NCBI GenBank assembly: GCA_027490995.1
Contig: JAIXWY010000011.1
Location: forward strand, 1,302,001 to 1,366,000
Direction of reading: 5' to 3'
DNA: 64,000 nt
DNA from: Opitutaceae bacterium
Lineage (GTDB): Bacteria > Verrucomicrobiota > Verrucomicrobiia > Opitutales > Opitutaceae
Shown: piece after piece, positions 8,612 to 18,780 of the stretch
Numbering within the stretch: the stretch's first letter is position 1
How the letters are laid out: each line of letters starts with the position of its first letter
Position numbers and translations under genes: made by a program
Notes under the pieces: generated by a model
The model's input: the letters and a program-made list of their open reading frames with translations, nothing else
What the model was told of the DNA's origin: nothing
The model's database searches: none

Positions 8612-9228
8612 TGAATACCAAGCTCCGCTTTGTGCGCCGCCGGCACATCCGCCACCGAACCGTGCTGAGCGCGCTGTAAGGCCCGGACGTAGGCGACGAT
8701 CGCCCAACGGTCTTCGGGGACCACCTTGTCGGCATAGCCCATCATGGTGCCCTTGCCGTTGGTGATCGTGTTGAAAAGTTCGCCCTCCGCCATCGAGCGG
8801 ATGCGGTCGTCGTGGAAAGTCGGAGTTGCTCCCATGCCATACGCCTTCGTGATGCCATTGCCGTCACCCAGCGCTCCGTGGCACGGCGCGCAACTGATGG
8901 CATAGCGCTCACGTCCGCGCTGAAGAAAACGCGCGTCAACCGTCAACGCTGCCGGAATGCTGCGGGTCCACTCACCCGCTCCGGACCGTCCCTGGTAAAG
9001 AGCAGCATCGGCCCGAAGATCACCCCGGGCGACCACGCCAGCGGGAAGCGGACGCTCCGCGCGGCCATCGGCGAAGAATGCGGAGGACTCTTGGGGCCGC
9101 AGTTTCGGCTGCCGATCCATGTCCGGGAAAACCTCCAGCGGCGGCCGCGAGGAGATGCTCCCGCGGAAGCCGAGGATACCCACGGTCAAAACCACGACAA
9201 AAAAAGTGGCGAGATAGACGTAGCGCAT
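8608..9228 (-). CDS. actE: Alternative complex III monoheme cytochrome c subunit ActE
   Basis: 206-residue protein with an N-terminal hydrophobic anchor (about 3-20) and one cytochrome c domain, heme motif CAPCH at 113-117, followed by GALGDGNG. A Met in GTMMGYADKV is the likely sixth heme ligand. It shows no lipobox Cys, so it is probably held by the uncleaved helix. In complex III it would accept electrons from ActA and hand them to the oxidase or a soluble cytochrome. It follows actD by 2 bp and overlaps actF. Confidence 0.94.
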   Translation of the reverse strand: MRYVYLATFFVVVLTVGILGFRGSISSRPPLEVFPDMDRQPKLRPQESSAFFADGRAERPLPAGVVARGDLRADAALYQGRSGAGEWTRSIPAALTVDARFLQRGRERYAISCAPCHGALGDGNGITKAYGMGATPTFHDDRIRSMAEGELFNTITNGKGTMMGYADKVVPEDRWAIVAYVRALQRAQHGSVADVPAAHKAELGIQ

Positions 9229-9230
9229 GA

Positions 9231-9764
9231 TCAGGCCTCCAACTCAGTGATCTCGCGACCTCCCGCCTTCTCCAGCAGGGCGCGGGTCGCGGCGAGGTTG
9301 AACTTCGGGTCACGTGCCTCGATCACGACGAGGAACTTGTCGTCGAGCCCGCGCACGATGTGGTCCGACTTCAGCACCGGATGGTAGTGCATCGGCAGAC
9401 GATTGAGCAGAAACATGCCTCCGATCGTGGCGAACGCCGTGAAGAGGATGGTCAACTCGTAGGAAACGGGGAACGCGAACATCGGGCTGAAATACGGCTT
9501 GCCACCCACGAGGAGGGGATAGTCGTAAGCACTCGTAAACCAGATCATCGACATGCCCGTGGTGAAGCCGAGCACGCCTCCGACGAGGGAGATCCGCGGA
9601 ACCTTGGAGCGACGTAGCCCCATTGCGCGGTCGAGGCCGTGGATCGGGAACGGCGTGATGCAGTCCCAGCACTTGTAGCCGGCGTCGCGCACCGTTTCCG
9701 CCGCGTGATACACCGCCGGAGCGGTGTCGAACACGGCGACGAGACCATAGGGTTGAGCAGCCAT
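9231..9764 (-). CDS. actD: Alternative complex III subunit ActD (DUF3341)
   Basis: 177-residue protein with an N-terminal soluble part (YGLVAVFDTAPAVYHAAETV; DCITPFPIHGLDRAMGLRRSKVP, quoted in part) that is the standard DUF3341/ActD signature, then two transmembrane helices at about 60-80 and 95-117. ActD binds no cofactor and stabilises the membrane module. It is positioned between actC and actE as in the conserved cluster. The start has no Shine-Dalgarno sequence. Confidence 0.95.
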   Translation of the reverse strand: MAAQPYGLVAVFDTAPAVYHAAETVRDAGYKCWDCITPFPIHGLDRAMGLRRSKVPRISLVGGVLGFTTGMSMIWFTSAYDYPLLVGGKPYFSPMFAFPVSYELTILFTAFATIGGMFLLNRLPMHYHPVLKSDHIVRGLDDKFLVVIEARDPKFNLAATRALLEKAGGREITELEA

Positions 9765-9806
9765 CGGAGAAGGGTCGTTGAACGTGGGAGTGAGGGCGCG
9801 CAGGGC

Positions 9807-11261
9807 TTAGTGGGAACGGCCAGATGCACCGTGACCGGCATCGCCGGAACCATGGGGATCCGCCTGCGGCATGACCGCCTTCAACTCCGCCATCGGCATC
9901 ACCGGGAGGAAACGGATGAACAGAAGGAAGAGGACGCTGAACACGCCGAAGGTACCGAAGAACGTGAAGATCTCCACGATCGACGGGCTGTAGTAGCCCC
10001 AGCTCGAGGGCAGGAAGTCACGCGCGAGCGACGTGACGATGATCACGAAACGCTCGAACCACATGCCGACGTTGACGAAGATCGAGAGCACCCAGACCAG
10101 CGTCGTATTCTCACGCACCTTCTTAAACCAGAAGAACTGCGGAGTGATCACGTTGCAGGAGATCATGATCCAATACGCCCACGCATAGTGACCAAAGGCG
10201 CGGTTGATAAAGGCGAAGCCCTCGTAGGGGTTCGCACCGTACCACGCGATGAAGAACTCCATGCCGTAGGCGTAGCCGACGATCGTGCCGGTCGCCAACG
10301 TGATCTTACACATGCAGTCGATGTGGTACTGCGTGATCAAATCCTCGAGGCGGTAAATCGCTCGAAGCGGCAGCATCAGGGTGAGCACCATGCCGAAGCC
10401 CGAGAAAATGGCGCCCGCCACGAAGTACGGTGGGAAGATTGTGGTGTGCCATCCTGGGATCAGGGACACCGCGAAGTCGAAGGACACGATGGTGTGAACC
10501 GAGAGCACCAGGGGCGTCGAGATACCCGCGAGGATCAGGTAGGCCATCTCGTAGTTGCTCCAGTGACGATTGGAGCCACGCCAGCCCATCGCAAAGAAGC
10601 CGTAGAGCCACCCGCGCAGACGATTGCCGGCCGCGGTGAAGCGGTCGCGCAGGATCGCAAGGTCAGGAAGGAGACCCACATACCAGAAAAGCACCGACAC
10701 CGTACCGTACGTCGAGACGGCAAACACGTCCCACTCGAGCGGCGACCGGAAGTTCTGCCAGATGTAGTTCGAGTTCGGAATCGGGAAGAGGTACCAGGCG
10801 AACCACACACGACCCACGTGGAAGACCGGGAAGAGCGCGGCGCACACCACCGCGAAGATCGTCATCGCCTCAGCCGCACGATTGATCGACGTACGCCACT
10901 TCTGCCGGAGCAGACACAGGATCGCGGAGATCAGGGTGCCGGCGTGACCAATGCCGATCCAGAACACGAAGTTGACGATGTCCCAGGCCCAGTTGACCGG
11001 GTTCGCATGACCCCACACACCGACGCCAGTCGCCACCAAGTAGGTGAGGCCGGCTACGGTGAACGAGGCGACAAAGCAGGCGACCACGAAGCAGACCCAC
11101 CACCACGTGGGGGTCTTGCCTTCGATGATCCCGCAGATCTTGTCGGTGATCCAACCGAAGCTTCGGTTGTTTTCGACGAGCGTGGCGCGCGGCAGCGGGG
11201 TCGGGTTGACCTCCCTGAGGATGGACGGCGCGTCGTGAGCGGATTCAGCAGCGTGAGACAT
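9807..11261 (-). CDS. actC: Alternative complex III NrfD/PsrC-like membrane subunit ActC
   Basis: 484-residue polytopic protein of the NrfD/PsrC family with about ten helices; the [19 protein letters not shown] segment is characteristic. It is the likely quinol-binding membrane subunit, and in the known structure a possible proton path runs through this fold. The ATG overlaps the final base of the actB stop and is preceded by GGGAGG nine bases upstream, one of the few convincing Shine-Dalgarno sequences in the window, consistent with translational coupling. Confidence 0.96.
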   Translation of the reverse strand: MSHAAESAHDAPSILREVNPTPLPRATLVENNRSFGWITDKICGIIEGKTPTWWWVCFVVACFVASFTVAGLTYLVATGVGVWGHANPVNWAWDIVNFVFWIGIGHAGTLISAILCLLRQKWRTSINRAAEAMTIFAVVCAALFPVFHVGRVWFAWYLFPIPNSNYIWQNFRSPLEWDVFAVSTYGTVSVLFWYVGLLPDLAILRDRFTAAGNRLRGWLYGFFAMGWRGSNRHWSNYEMAYLILAGISTPLVLSVHTIVSFDFAVSLIPGWHTTIFPPYFVAGAIFSGFGMVLTLMLPLRAIYRLEDLITQYHIDCMCKITLATGTIVGYAYGMEFFIAWYGANPYEGFAFINRAFGHYAWAYWIMISCNVITPQFFWFKKVRENTTLVWVLSIFVNVGMWFERFVIIVTSLARDFLPSSWGYYSPSIVEIFTFFGTFGVFSVLFLLFIRFLPVMPMAELKAVMPQADPHGSGDAGHGASGRSH

Positions 11262-14200
11262 TAGCTCAAACCTCCCGTCAGCTTGGAGACTTCACCCACG
11301 GCCGAGTGGCTGTGCCCATGGCTATGGCCATGGCTATGGCCATGGTCGCCGGTTGCGGGGTGATTCTTGGTGTCATATTCCTTCCGGCTGAACGGCTTTT
11401 CCGTGCCACCAGGCATCTCCGGGTTCGGATTGCGCAGCTTGCCGAGGTACGTGGTGCGCGGGCGGACGTTTAGGTAGCCAAGGACCGCATAGTCCTGCTC
11501 CCGCGCCTTGGCCTGCGAAACGGCACTCTTCGGGTCGGAAACGTCACCGAAGACGATCGCCTCAACCGGGCACACCTGCTGGCACGCGGTCTTCACCGCA
11601 CCGTCGGGAACCTGCACTTGGTTCGAAGCGCCCGCCTTCACTTTCTGCGCGATCTTGGCCTGCTGGATACGTTGCACGCAGTACGTGCACTTCTCCATCA
11701 CGCCGCGCATGCGCACAGTGACTTCCGGGTTCTTCACCATCTGCACCAGTTCGGGCATCCCTGCTGGCGCCAGCGGGCCGAGGTAAACGCGATCGATTTG
11801 GCGCTTGTTCCAATCGAAGAAGTTGAAGCGCCGGACCTTGTAAGGACAGTTGTTCGCGCAGTAACGGGTGCCGATGCAGCGATTGTACGCCATCGTGTTC
11901 AACCCATCGTCGTCGTGGACCGTCGCGTTGACGGGGCATACGACCTCGCACGGAGCGAGTTCGCAGTGCTGACACGCCATCGGCTGGAGCGAAACTTGCG
12001 GATCCTCCGGGATCTCTTTGTTACCCTCTCCACCGAAGGCCGCCGCATCGGCATTGCCATCGGAATAGTAGCGATCGAGGCGGATCCAGTGCATCTCGCG
12101 ACCGCGGAGGACCTGATCCTTACCGACGATCGGAATGTTATTCTCAGCCTGACACGCGACGACGCAGGCGTTGCAGCCCATGCACGTGTTCAGGTCGATC
12201 GACATGCCCCACTGATTAACGCCGGTCAGATCCGGCGTCTCATACAGGGAATTTCCGCGCGGCGTGGTCTTGGCCACGAAGGCCGGATCCTTGCCGGCAT
12301 CCCGGCCGAGGATCGGCGGGGAATGCGACTCGGTGCCGAAAGAATCGACCCAACCCGGATTGGCGACCGCCTCGCTCAGGTTGGCTTCGCGCACGATGTC
12401 GCGGCCTTCCATCGACCAATGCTCCTGAGTGTTGGCCAACGCGTAGCGCTCCGAGGTGACGGAGATGCGGGCGCCCACGGCAATATCCGCACCGCTTGAG
12501 GTGCGGAGCGGGAAAAAGTCGTGCCCCGTGCCTTGGCCGATCCGCCCCGACGTGCGGCGACCATAACCCAGAGGGAGGACGATCGTATAGTTGGACAGAC
12601 CCGGCTGGATGTGCAGCGGGCCGCGCACCGTACGCCCGTCCAAGGTAACCTCGCCGATGAACGCCATCTCGCGTCCCTGATCGAAGGTCGCCGTCTCCTT
12701 GCGCGCCACCTGGAGCAAGGATCCAGCCGGCGTGATGCCGAGTTCTTTGCCCAAACGCGGACTCACTAGGATCGCATTGTCCCACGCGAGCTTGGTCATC
12801 GGCTCAGGACACTCCTGCAGCCAGCCGTTGTTGGCAAAGCGACCATCGTCGACCTTAGAGTCAGCCACGAAGCGGACTTCAAGGTTGTCCTTGGAGAGCG
12901 CCACCGGAGCCCCAGCGGTATTGATGGCCGCGCGCACGCCGGCGTTGTTCAGGGTAACCCGTGCCACCGGATAAGCCGAGCCGGCGAGCAGACCATCGTG
13001 CAGAAAACGACGGAAAGCCTCCGCGCCACCACCCGAAATCCGGGCGATTGTCTGCGACACCAAGGCATACGGATCCGTCACGTCCTCGCCCGCGATCCGG
13101 GCCAACACTTCGAGCTCCGTCAGACCAACGAACAGCGGCAAGATCTGCGGCTGCACGGGAACCACCGTACCATCGGCAGTACGCGCATCGCCCCACGACT
13201 CGAGGAAGTGGGCGGCGGCGAGATTCGCCGAGGCGAGAGCAGAGGTCTCGTCCGGGTAGTAACCCAGACGTACGACGTCGGCGACACCCCGGATGGCACC
13301 GGCAAAATCGAGGTCCGCCGGAGCATTGTAGGCGGGATTGCCGCCGAGGATGACCAAGGTCTTGACCGCGCCAGACTTCGCAGCGGCGACCACATCGCCG
13401 ATCGAGGCTGCGGAGTGATCCGGCAAGGAGACGAAATCGACGGTCGCACCGACGTTCCCGAGGGCCACGTTCAGCGCGTAAACGAGCGCGTGGACCGGGG
13501 CCGGGAGGTGGTTACCCGCGACGACCAGCGAGGCGCCGCGATGAGCCTTGAGATCGGCGGCTGCAGCCGCGAGCCACTGCGCCTTGTCTTTGAAGTCCAG
13601 TCCACCCGCCAGCGAGGCCAAGGAGCCATCGCCGGTGACCTCCGCGGTCAAGGCGGCGGCGAATGCGAGCATGTGGCTGCTCGCAAGGCGGAGACGATGG
13701 TCCGCCATGGAACCCGTGAGCGAGAACGTGCTCTCGACCGAGTACAGGCGATTCATCGGGTCGGTCTGGCGAGTCACCCGGCGGCCCTTGGCGAAATCGC
13801 GCGCATACGCGAGCGCATGCGAGTCGCGGCTCAGAAAATCGGCGTCGATCGCCACAATCCGCTTCGCCTTGGCGAAGTGATAGACGGGCTTGACGCGGGC
13901 ACCGAAGGCGGCCTGCGCGGCCCCAACCGGAGCCTCGTCGCGAACCGCCTCGTACTCTGCCCAAATCGCCTTCGGGAACTTGGCCCGGAGGCGCTGGACC
14001 AACGCCGCCCGAGTAGGCGAGCTCGACTGGTCAGCCAAGAAGGCCAGACCGGCACCTCCCGCAGCAGCGGCAGCCTTGCCAATCCCTGCGAGCAAATCCT
14101 GCACGGCGGGGGCGGAAGCCACCGCGCCCTTGATCGTGTGCGAGGTAGCACGATCCGGATCGTAAAGGTCCAGCAACGCGGCTTGGGCCACGAGATTCGT

Positions 14201-14611
14201 CGCACCACCGTAAGGGGTGTAGGACGGATTGCCCTCCAGCTTCGTCGGTCGGCCCGAGCGCGTCTCGGCCAACAACGGAATGGCGCCACCGCGGATCGGC
14301 ATCGACGTCGCGAAGAACAGCGGGACGCCGGGAATCACTCCCTCGACAGACTTGCCGTAAGCGAGAATCTTCTCCTCCGGACGCCGGCAACCGGAAGCGA
14401 GGCCCACGCCACCGAGGGCGAAGGACGCCGCCATGATGCGGAAGAAGTGGCGCCGGTCGACGCCATCGATCTCGGAGGCACCCTCCGGAAATTCACGAGC
14501 GACCTGCTCGCGGAAGCCAGGCGTGGCCGCCAGTTCATCGAGGCTGCGCCAGTAACGGCGGCCGCGCGCTTCACCTTCCGAAGGTTCGGGATGCTGAAAT
14601 TTGCGTTTCAT
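11261..14611 (-). CDS. actB: Alternative complex III molybdopterin-fold / iron-sulfur subunit ActB
   Basis: 1116-residue fusion of a molybdopterin-oxidoreductase-like domain (no Mo cofactor expected in this family) and a ferredoxin-type domain. An internal twin-arginine motif RRHFF (53-57) and a following LASGC lipobox (C75) suggest Tat export and possible lipidation. The C-terminal third has four Cys clusters: [37 protein letters not shown] and CTYC with a later CQQVC, as expected for up to four Fe-S clusters. The last 30 residues hold a His-Gly-Ser-rich tail ([14 protein letters not shown]). It carries electrons between the quinol site and ActA. Confidence 0.96.
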   Translation of the reverse strand: MKRKFQHPEPSEGEARGRRYWRSLDELAATPGFREQVAREFPEGASEIDGVDRRHFFRIMAASFALGGVGLASGCRRPEEKILAYGKSVEGVIPGVPLFFATSMPIRGGAIPLLAETRSGRPTKLEGNPSYTPYGGATNLVAQAALLDLYDPDRATSHTIKGAVASAPAVQDLLAGIGKAAAAAGGAGLAFLADQSSSPTRAALVQRLRAKFPKAIWAEYEAVRDEAPVGAAQAAFGARVKPVYHFAKAKRIVAIDADFLSRDSHALAYARDFAKGRRVTRQTDPMNRLYSVESTFSLTGSMADHRLRLASSHMLAFAAALTAEVTGDGSLASLAGGLDFKDKAQWLAAAAADLKAHRGASLVVAGNHLPAPVHALVYALNVALGNVGATVDFVSLPDHSAASIGDVVAAAKSGAVKTLVILGGNPAYNAPADLDFAGAIRGVADVVRLGYYPDETSALASANLAAAHFLESWGDARTADGTVVPVQPQILPLFVGLTELEVLARIAGEDVTDPYALVSQTIARISGGGAEAFRRFLHDGLLAGSAYPVARVTLNNAGVRAAINTAGAPVALSKDNLEVRFVADSKVDDGRFANNGWLQECPEPMTKLAWDNAILVSPRLGKELGITPAGSLLQVARKETATFDQGREMAFIGEVTLDGRTVRGPLHIQPGLSNYTIVLPLGYGRRTSGRIGQGTGHDFFPLRTSSGADIAVGARISVTSERYALANTQEHWSMEGRDIVREANLSEAVANPGWVDSFGTESHSPPILGRDAGKDPAFVAKTTPRGNSLYETPDLTGVNQWGMSIDLNTCMGCNACVVACQAENNIPIVGKDQVLRGREMHWIRLDRYYSDGNADAAAFGGEGNKEIPEDPQVSLQPMACQHCELAPCEVVCPVNATVHDDDGLNTMAYNRCIGTRYCANNCPYKVRRFNFFDWNKRQIDRVYLGPLAPAGMPELVQMVKNPEVTVRMRGVMEKCTYCVQRIQQAKIAQKVKAGASNQVQVPDGAVKTACQQVCPVEAIVFGDVSDPKSAVSQAKAREQDYAVLGYLNVRPRTTYLGKLRNPNPEMPGGTEKPFSRKEYDTKNHPATGDHGHSHGHSHGHSHSAVGEVSKLTGGLS

Positions 14612-15264
14612 CGATGGCAGCCAGAGCAGCTTTGCGGAGGTTTGACGTTCCAGTCGTGGACGAACTTCTTGCCCTGTTCGAGCTGGCCTTCGACCCCACC
14701 CGGGTGCTGCCAGTCGAGCTTGGTCACCAGCTCGGGCGAGCGGATGAACTTCTCGGGTTCACGATGGCAATCCAAGCAGAAGCCCATCGAAAGGGGCTTC
14801 GCGTGTGTCACCACGTCCATCTGGTCAATCCGACCATGACAATCCACGCACGAGACGCCTCGAGCGATGTGCACGGAGTGGTTGAAGTAGGCGTACTCGG
14901 GCAGAACGTGGACATTCACCCAAGGCACGGGGTTGCCCGACTCGTAGCTCGTACGCACCGGCTCAAGCAGCGGGCTGTTCGCCTTGATGATGCTGTGGCA
15001 GTTCATGCACGTCTGGGCGGACGGGATGTTGGCATGACCCGACTTCTCCACATTGCTGTGGCAGTAGCGGCAATCCAGCCCCAGTTCACCGGCGTGCAAC
15101 GTGTGGCTGAACGGCACCGGCTGGACCGGAGCGTAACCCACACGCGTGTACTTGGGCGTTGCGTAGTAATTCGTTGCAGCCGTGACAATTCCGCCCAGAA
15201 CAAACACGTAAATGATGATCTGGAGCGGCAGTCGATTGGCCGACTTGGGAAAGAGCTTCGACAT
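14608..15264 (-). CDS. actA: Alternative complex III pentaheme cytochrome c subunit ActA
   Basis: 218-residue membrane-anchored multiheme cytochrome. One N-terminal helix (about 14-32) is followed by five CxxCH motifs: CRYCH 65-69, CMNCH 86-90, CVDCH 139-143, CLDCH 163-167 and CSGCH 213-217, the normal number for ActA. Extra His residues (for example in FSHTLH, FNHSVHIARG) are probable distal ligands. The stop overlaps the actB start (ATGA). It is the first recognised gene of the operon and would receive electrons from the ActB clusters in the periplasm. Confidence 0.96.
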   Translation of the reverse strand: MSKLFPKSANRLPLQIIIYVFVLGGIVTAATNYYATPKYTRVGYAPVQPVPFSHTLHAGELGLDCRYCHSNVEKSGHANIPSAQTCMNCHSIIKANSPLLEPVRTSYESGNPVPWVNVHVLPEYAYFNHSVHIARGVSCVDCHGRIDQMDVVTHAKPLSMGFCLDCHREPEKFIRSPELVTKLDWQHPGGVEGQLEQGKKFVHDWNVKPPQSCSGCHR

Positions 15265-15301
15265 AGCCGGAAATTACTGAGGGTAAAGCCTTTGAGCCTG
15301 C

Positions 15302-15487
15302 TTAGGCCTGGCCACGGGCGCGAGCGACTGCCCGCTGCTCAGGACGCACGGTAAGCGCGGTTTTGTCCGCCGAAGCGGTTGCCGTTGCCACGGGCTCACG
15401 GGCCGCGAGACGGGATCCGCCCACGGAAACCGCCATCAAGCCGATAAGTTTGGCAAAAAAAGTTTTTCTCGTGGAGAGGGTGCTCAC
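15302..15487 (-). CDS. Small putative exported protein at the head of the act operon
   Basis: 61-residue frame with a GTG start, ending 37 bp before actA. The N-terminus (TRKTFFAKLIGLMAVSVGG) looks like a signal or membrane segment, and the C-terminus is Arg/Ala-rich (RPEQRAVARARG). No family is recognised. Position as leader gene of the respiratory operon and a charged-hydrophobic-polar layout make it plausible. There is no Shine-Dalgarno sequence. It could instead be untranslated leader DNA. Confidence 0.5.
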   Translation of the reverse strand: MSTLSTRKTFFAKLIGLMAVSVGGSRLAAREPVATATASADKTALTVRPEQRAVARARGQA

Positions 15488-15541
15488 GGTCGTAGCGAGT
15501 GCTGAAAATCAGCGGCGAATCGAACGGAGCGCGGTTTCGAA

Positions 15542-15571
15542 AGTAAACCAAAAATTCCCCGAGATGGGCAA
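15542..15571 (-). promoter_or_regulatory. Candidate sigma70-type promoter of the act/cco operon
   Basis: Read on the minus strand, TTGCCC (15571-15566) and TTTACT (15547-15542) are separated by 18 bp, each matching four of six consensus bases. It lies about 55 bp upstream of the small ORF and 280 bp upstream of actA, in the only gap before the operon. Weak evidence. Confidence 0.3.
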
Positions 15572-15650
15572 ATACACCGAGGCATTAGAGCGAACGCAGA
15601 GCGAATGCGCCCCGCTAATCCCGCCCGAGACCCTCGCTTCTGCCTGCTTT

Positions 15651-16373
15651 TCAGGTCACGAACTGCCCGTCCCGCATTGGCAGCGTGTGATCGCAGCGCG
15701 CGGCGAGCTCCGGATTGTGCGTCACCACCACGATCGCCTGGCCGTTCTGGCGTGCCAGCCCAGTGAGTAAATCGAACACCATCGCAGAGTTACGCACGTC
15801 CAGATTGCCCGTCGGCTCATCCGCGAGCAAAATCGATGGCTGGTTCGCCAAGGCGCGCGCGATGGCCACACGCTGCTGTTCGCCGCCGGAGAGCTGATTG
15901 CCAAGGCGATGCGTTTTGGCTCCGAGGCCGACCGAGGTGAGGAGGCTGTGGGCCCGATCTTGCATCTCGGACAGGCTCCACCGCCCCAGCTTGCGCATGG
16001 GCAGCATGACGTTCTCAAGCGCCGAGAACTCGAGAAGGAGAAAATGGAACTGGAAGACGAAGCCCAAATGACGGCCGCGGGCCGCGGTGCGCGCGGCGTC
16101 GTCATCCCGCGGCATCAACTGTCCATCGATCCAGATCTCACCGCGATCCGGCACGTCCAGAAGGCCAAGCAGGTAAAGAAGGGTAGATTTGCCGCAACCT
16201 GAGGGTCCAACCATCGCATAGACCTCGCCACGCCGCGCCGCGAACGACACCCCCCGCAGCACGTGGACCTGTCCCTCGCCCTGCCCCAGCGACCGGTGCA
16301 GGCCCTCGCACCGCAGCACCGCATCATCCGCAAAGGGCGTAACCCCGGAAGGCATGGTGGCGGGTATCTTCAT
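15651..16373 (-). CDS. ABC transporter ATP-binding protein, LolD/MacB type
   Basis: 240-residue cytosolic ATPase with Walker A GPSGCGKST (56-64), Q-loop FVFQFHF, signature LSGGEQQRVAIARAL (161-175), Walker B ILLADEP (181-187) and switch H219. The ATG at 16373 overlaps the permease stop (ATGA), so the frame extending to 16631 is rejected. It pairs with the FtsX-type permease, adaptor and TolC-like genes upstream to form a tripartite exporter. LolD (lipoprotein sorting) is the nearest annotated type, but the operon partners favour efflux or envelope-lipid export. Confidence 0.93.
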   Translation of the reverse strand: MKIPATMPSGVTPFADDAVLRCEGLHRSLGQGEGQVHVLRGVSFAARRGEVYAMVGPSGCGKSTLLYLLGLLDVPDRGEIWIDGQLMPRDDDAARTAARGRHLGFVFQFHFLLLEFSALENVMLPMRKLGRWSLSEMQDRAHSLLTSVGLGAKTHRLGNQLSGGEQQRVAIARALANQPSILLADEPTGNLDVRNSAMVFDLLTGLARQNGQAIVVVTHNPELAARCDHTLPMRDGQFVT

Positions 16374-17620
16374 TGTGCCGTCCCTCGAATGACGTCGCCC
16401 GGCTCTAGGCGCGCCGCCCGCCGCGCCGGAATCAGGCTCGCGGCCATCACCATCACGACCGAAATCGCGACCGCGGAAAGATAGTGCCACCCCGACCACG
16501 CCACGATGAAATGGTCGGCGGTGAAGATGCCGCGAATCCGGATCTTCATCAGGGATACGCCGTACGTCACCGCTGCCCCAAGTCCACAGCCCAGAAGCGC
16601 ACCCACCGCGAGCACCATCGCAGCCTGCCAAAGGAAAATCCGCGTCACATCACGCCGCGTATATCCCATGGACCGCAGAATCGCGATGTCCTTGGTCTTC
16701 TCCATGACGACCAGCGCGAGCGTGTTGTACATGGCGATACCCGCAATGAGCGTGAAGACCGAGACGGTAATGCTCGTCGAAAGGCGCAGGGCACGAAAGA
16801 CATCCAGCCACGTGCGCTCCCTCTCCTGCCAGGAGGAGGCGCTGTGGCCGAGCACCGCCTCCATGTGCGCCGCATCCTGCGTCGCCCGGTCCCGGTCAAT
16901 CACGTTAACCTGGATAAAGGAGGCACCCGTCGGCCGCCGGAGCAGCGACCGCGCCTCACCGAGGTGCAGGAACACACGATCCTTATCGATGTCGCCAATT
17001 CCCGTCTCGAAGATCGCCGAGACGCGGTACCGACGCACTTCCCCGCCGACCTGCAGCTGAAACGAATCCCCGACCTCCAGCTGGAGGCGCTCGGCGAGCT
17101 TGATCCCGACCAAGGTCCCCGCCGGGGTCTGCCGAAAGTCTGCCAGGTATCCCCGCACGATCTGTCGCGCCAGATCGGAAACCTGCAGGTGGTCGTCCAG
17201 TTGAATCCCGTACACCCGCGCCGCTTCGTTCTTGAAGCTCGAACGGATCTCGGCCGCGCCGTAGAGGACTTCGGAGGTTCCCGCGACGTTGGCAAACCGA
17301 CGCACCGCCTCGATCAAGAGGGCAGGATCCTGGATTCCTTGGATGTATTTTCTCCCCTCCTTGACCTCAACCACGAAGCCGGACGCATCGTTGCCCCGCT
17401 CGGCCTCCATCGTCCGTAATGTTTCCTGAATCCGGTCTTCGATGCGGATCGCGCCGTTGGTCCCCACGATCGTCTTGATGAAGAATCGTTCGAAGCCCGT
17501 CGTTGTCGCCTGAGTGACCACGAACAGCCCCACACCGAGCGTAATGCACGCCAGACTCATCACCATGGCCCGTCGTCGGGCGGTGAGAAACCGAAGAGCG
17601 ATCCGCAAGTTGGTCGACAC
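16370..17620 (-). CDS. ABC transporter permease, FtsX/LolC/MacB type
   Basis: 416 residues with one N-terminal helix (about 18-38), a large periplasmic domain (about 45-275) and three C-terminal helices, the FtsX/LolE topology. The typical LRSMGYTRRDVTRIFLWQA coupling segment precedes helix 3. The start codon is GTG. It is coupled to the ATPase gene by a 4 bp overlap and lies 32 bp after the adaptor gene. Substrate unknown. Together with HlyD- and TolC-like proteins it resembles a MacAB-TolC machine with the ATPase on a separate chain. Confidence 0.9.
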   Translation of the reverse strand: MSTNLRIALRFLTARRRAMVMSLACITLGVGLFVVTQATTTGFERFFIKTIVGTNGAIRIEDRIQETLRTMEAERGNDASGFVVEVKEGRKYIQGIQDPALLIEAVRRFANVAGTSEVLYGAAEIRSSFKNEAARVYGIQLDDHLQVSDLARQIVRGYLADFRQTPAGTLVGIKLAERLQLEVGDSFQLQVGGEVRRYRVSAIFETGIGDIDKDRVFLHLGEARSLLRRPTGASFIQVNVIDRDRATQDAAHMEAVLGHSASSWQERERTWLDVFRALRLSTSITVSVFTLIAGIAMYNTLALVVMEKTKDIAILRSMGYTRRDVTRIFLWQAAMVLAVGALLGCGLGAAVTYGVSLMKIRIRGIFTADHFIVAWSGWHYLSAVAISVVMVMAASLIPARRAARLEPGDVIRGTAQ

Positions 17621-17652
17621 AGCGCGAAAAGTGGGAGACGGCGGCAGTACCC

Positions 17653-18780
17653 TCAGGGCGAGCCCGTGGCCAAGCGTACCCGATCACCGGCACGCACCTG
17701 ATCAAGATTCTCCACCAAGACCCGCTCCCCTTCCGCCAAGCCATCAAGCGACTCAACCTCGTTTAGGCTCACGAATCCGGTGCGAACGGTCCGCAGTTCC
17801 ACACGGCCGTCACGGACCACGTAAACTTTGCCATCAAACAGCGCCCGCCGCGGGAAGATAAGCGCCTGCGGACGTTCCCCGATGACCACGCTGACTTCAC
17901 CCGTGAGGCCCGGCAGGAGTCGCTCCGCGGGCACGTCAACTTCGAGAAACGCCACATAGCGCTGCGTCGCGGCATCGGCCGTCGGCAGCAGCTTCGATAC
18001 CTGCGCCCCGAAACGCTCATCACCGTACCCGAGAAACCGCACTGAGGCACGCTGGCCGATGCGAACACCGGAGAAATTCTCCTCACTGATCTTCGCCTCC
18101 ACCGTGCGCCGCGTCGAGATCAGCGTCGCGATCGGTGAGTCCGCCCCAATCAAGTCGCCCGGACGCGCAAACACCTCGGAAATTACGCCGTCCGCCGGCG
18201 CAATCACCGTCATCTTCTCCCTTTGGCGACGCCTCACGGCGAGCGCGTTCTCAAGTTGCGCGATCGCCGCCTCGTTGGCCAGGGTCTCCAGCGCGAGGCG
18301 CTGCTCAATCGCCTTCACGTTGCGGCGCGATCGATCCAAGTCGACAGACGACGCCGTTCCCATAGCCACCGCGCGTTCCAAATTACCCAGATCGACGCGC
18401 GCGTTTTCCAATTCGATCCGCGTCACCGAGCCCACCTCCACGCGGCGTCGCGCCGTCTGCAGGGCCTCCTCCGTCGACGAGATCTCCAGCGCCAAGTCTA
18501 CGGTGTCCAACTGCACCAAGAAATCCCCCGCCTTCACCGCCGATCCAACCTCCAATGCCGTTTGCGTGATCCGGCCGGGAACCGAGGCGCGTACCGTCGC
18601 CACGAACTCCGCCGCCACCGTCACGCTGCCCGTGACCGCGTTCACGGCCTTGCCTCGCCGCACCGGCTCCGTGCGCACCTCCGGACCCGAACGCGCCCAG
18701 ACCGCATAGCTGATCCCCGCAATCAGCAGAGCCAGCACAACCAGACCGACGGCGCGAGAGGAAGGAAAACGCGGGTTCAT
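17653..18780 (-). CDS. Efflux periplasmic adaptor (HlyD/RND-MFP family)
   Basis: 375-residue adaptor with an N-terminal anchor (about 10-28), a lipoyl half-motif (ALEVGSAVKAGDFLVQLD), a coiled-coil hairpin at about 100-200 (EEALQTARRRVEVGS; IAQLENALAVRRRQREK), the second lipoyl half (VIAPADGVISEVFARPGDLIG) and beta-barrel domains ending in LDGLAEGERVLVENLDQV. It bridges the permease and the outer-membrane channel. The start overlaps the TolC-like stop (ATGA). Membership is secure; substrate unknown. Confidence 0.92.
   Translation of the reverse strand: MNPRFPSSRAVGLVVLALLIAGISYAVWARSGPEVRTEPVRRGKAVNAVTGSVTVAAEFVATVRASVPGRITQTALEVGSAVKAGDFLVQLDTVDLALEISSTEEALQTARRRVEVGSVTRIELENARVDLGNLERAVAMGTASSVDLDRSRRNVKAIEQRLALETLANEAAIAQLENALAVRRRQREKMTVIAPADGVISEVFARPGDLIGADSPIATLISTRRTVEAKISEENFSGVRIGQRASVRFLGYGDERFGAQVSKLLPTADAATQRYVAFLEVDVPAERLLPGLTGEVSVVIGERPQALIFPRRALFDGKVYVVRDGRVELRTVRTGFVSLNEVESLDGLAEGERVLVENLDQVRAGDRVRLATGSP

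Noticed and set aside
9639-11264. 541-codon + strand frame over actC/actD
   Set aside because: It is antisense to securely identified actC and actD, is rich in His/Arg/Glu/Asp as expected for the complement of a membrane protein gene, and has no recognisable domain.
11310-11345. Short direct DNA repeats as CRISPR-like array
   Set aside because: The repeats are coding DNA for the His-rich ActB tail with no spacers.
12998-14839. 613-codon + strand frame over actB
   Set aside because: Antisense shadow of actB in high-GC DNA; composition is dominated by Arg, Gly and Glu with no motif.
16374-16631. N-terminal extension of the ABC ATPase
   Set aside because: The added 86 residues lie inside the permease gene in another frame; the ATG at 16373 gives a standard ATPase N-terminus and the usual ATGA overlap.
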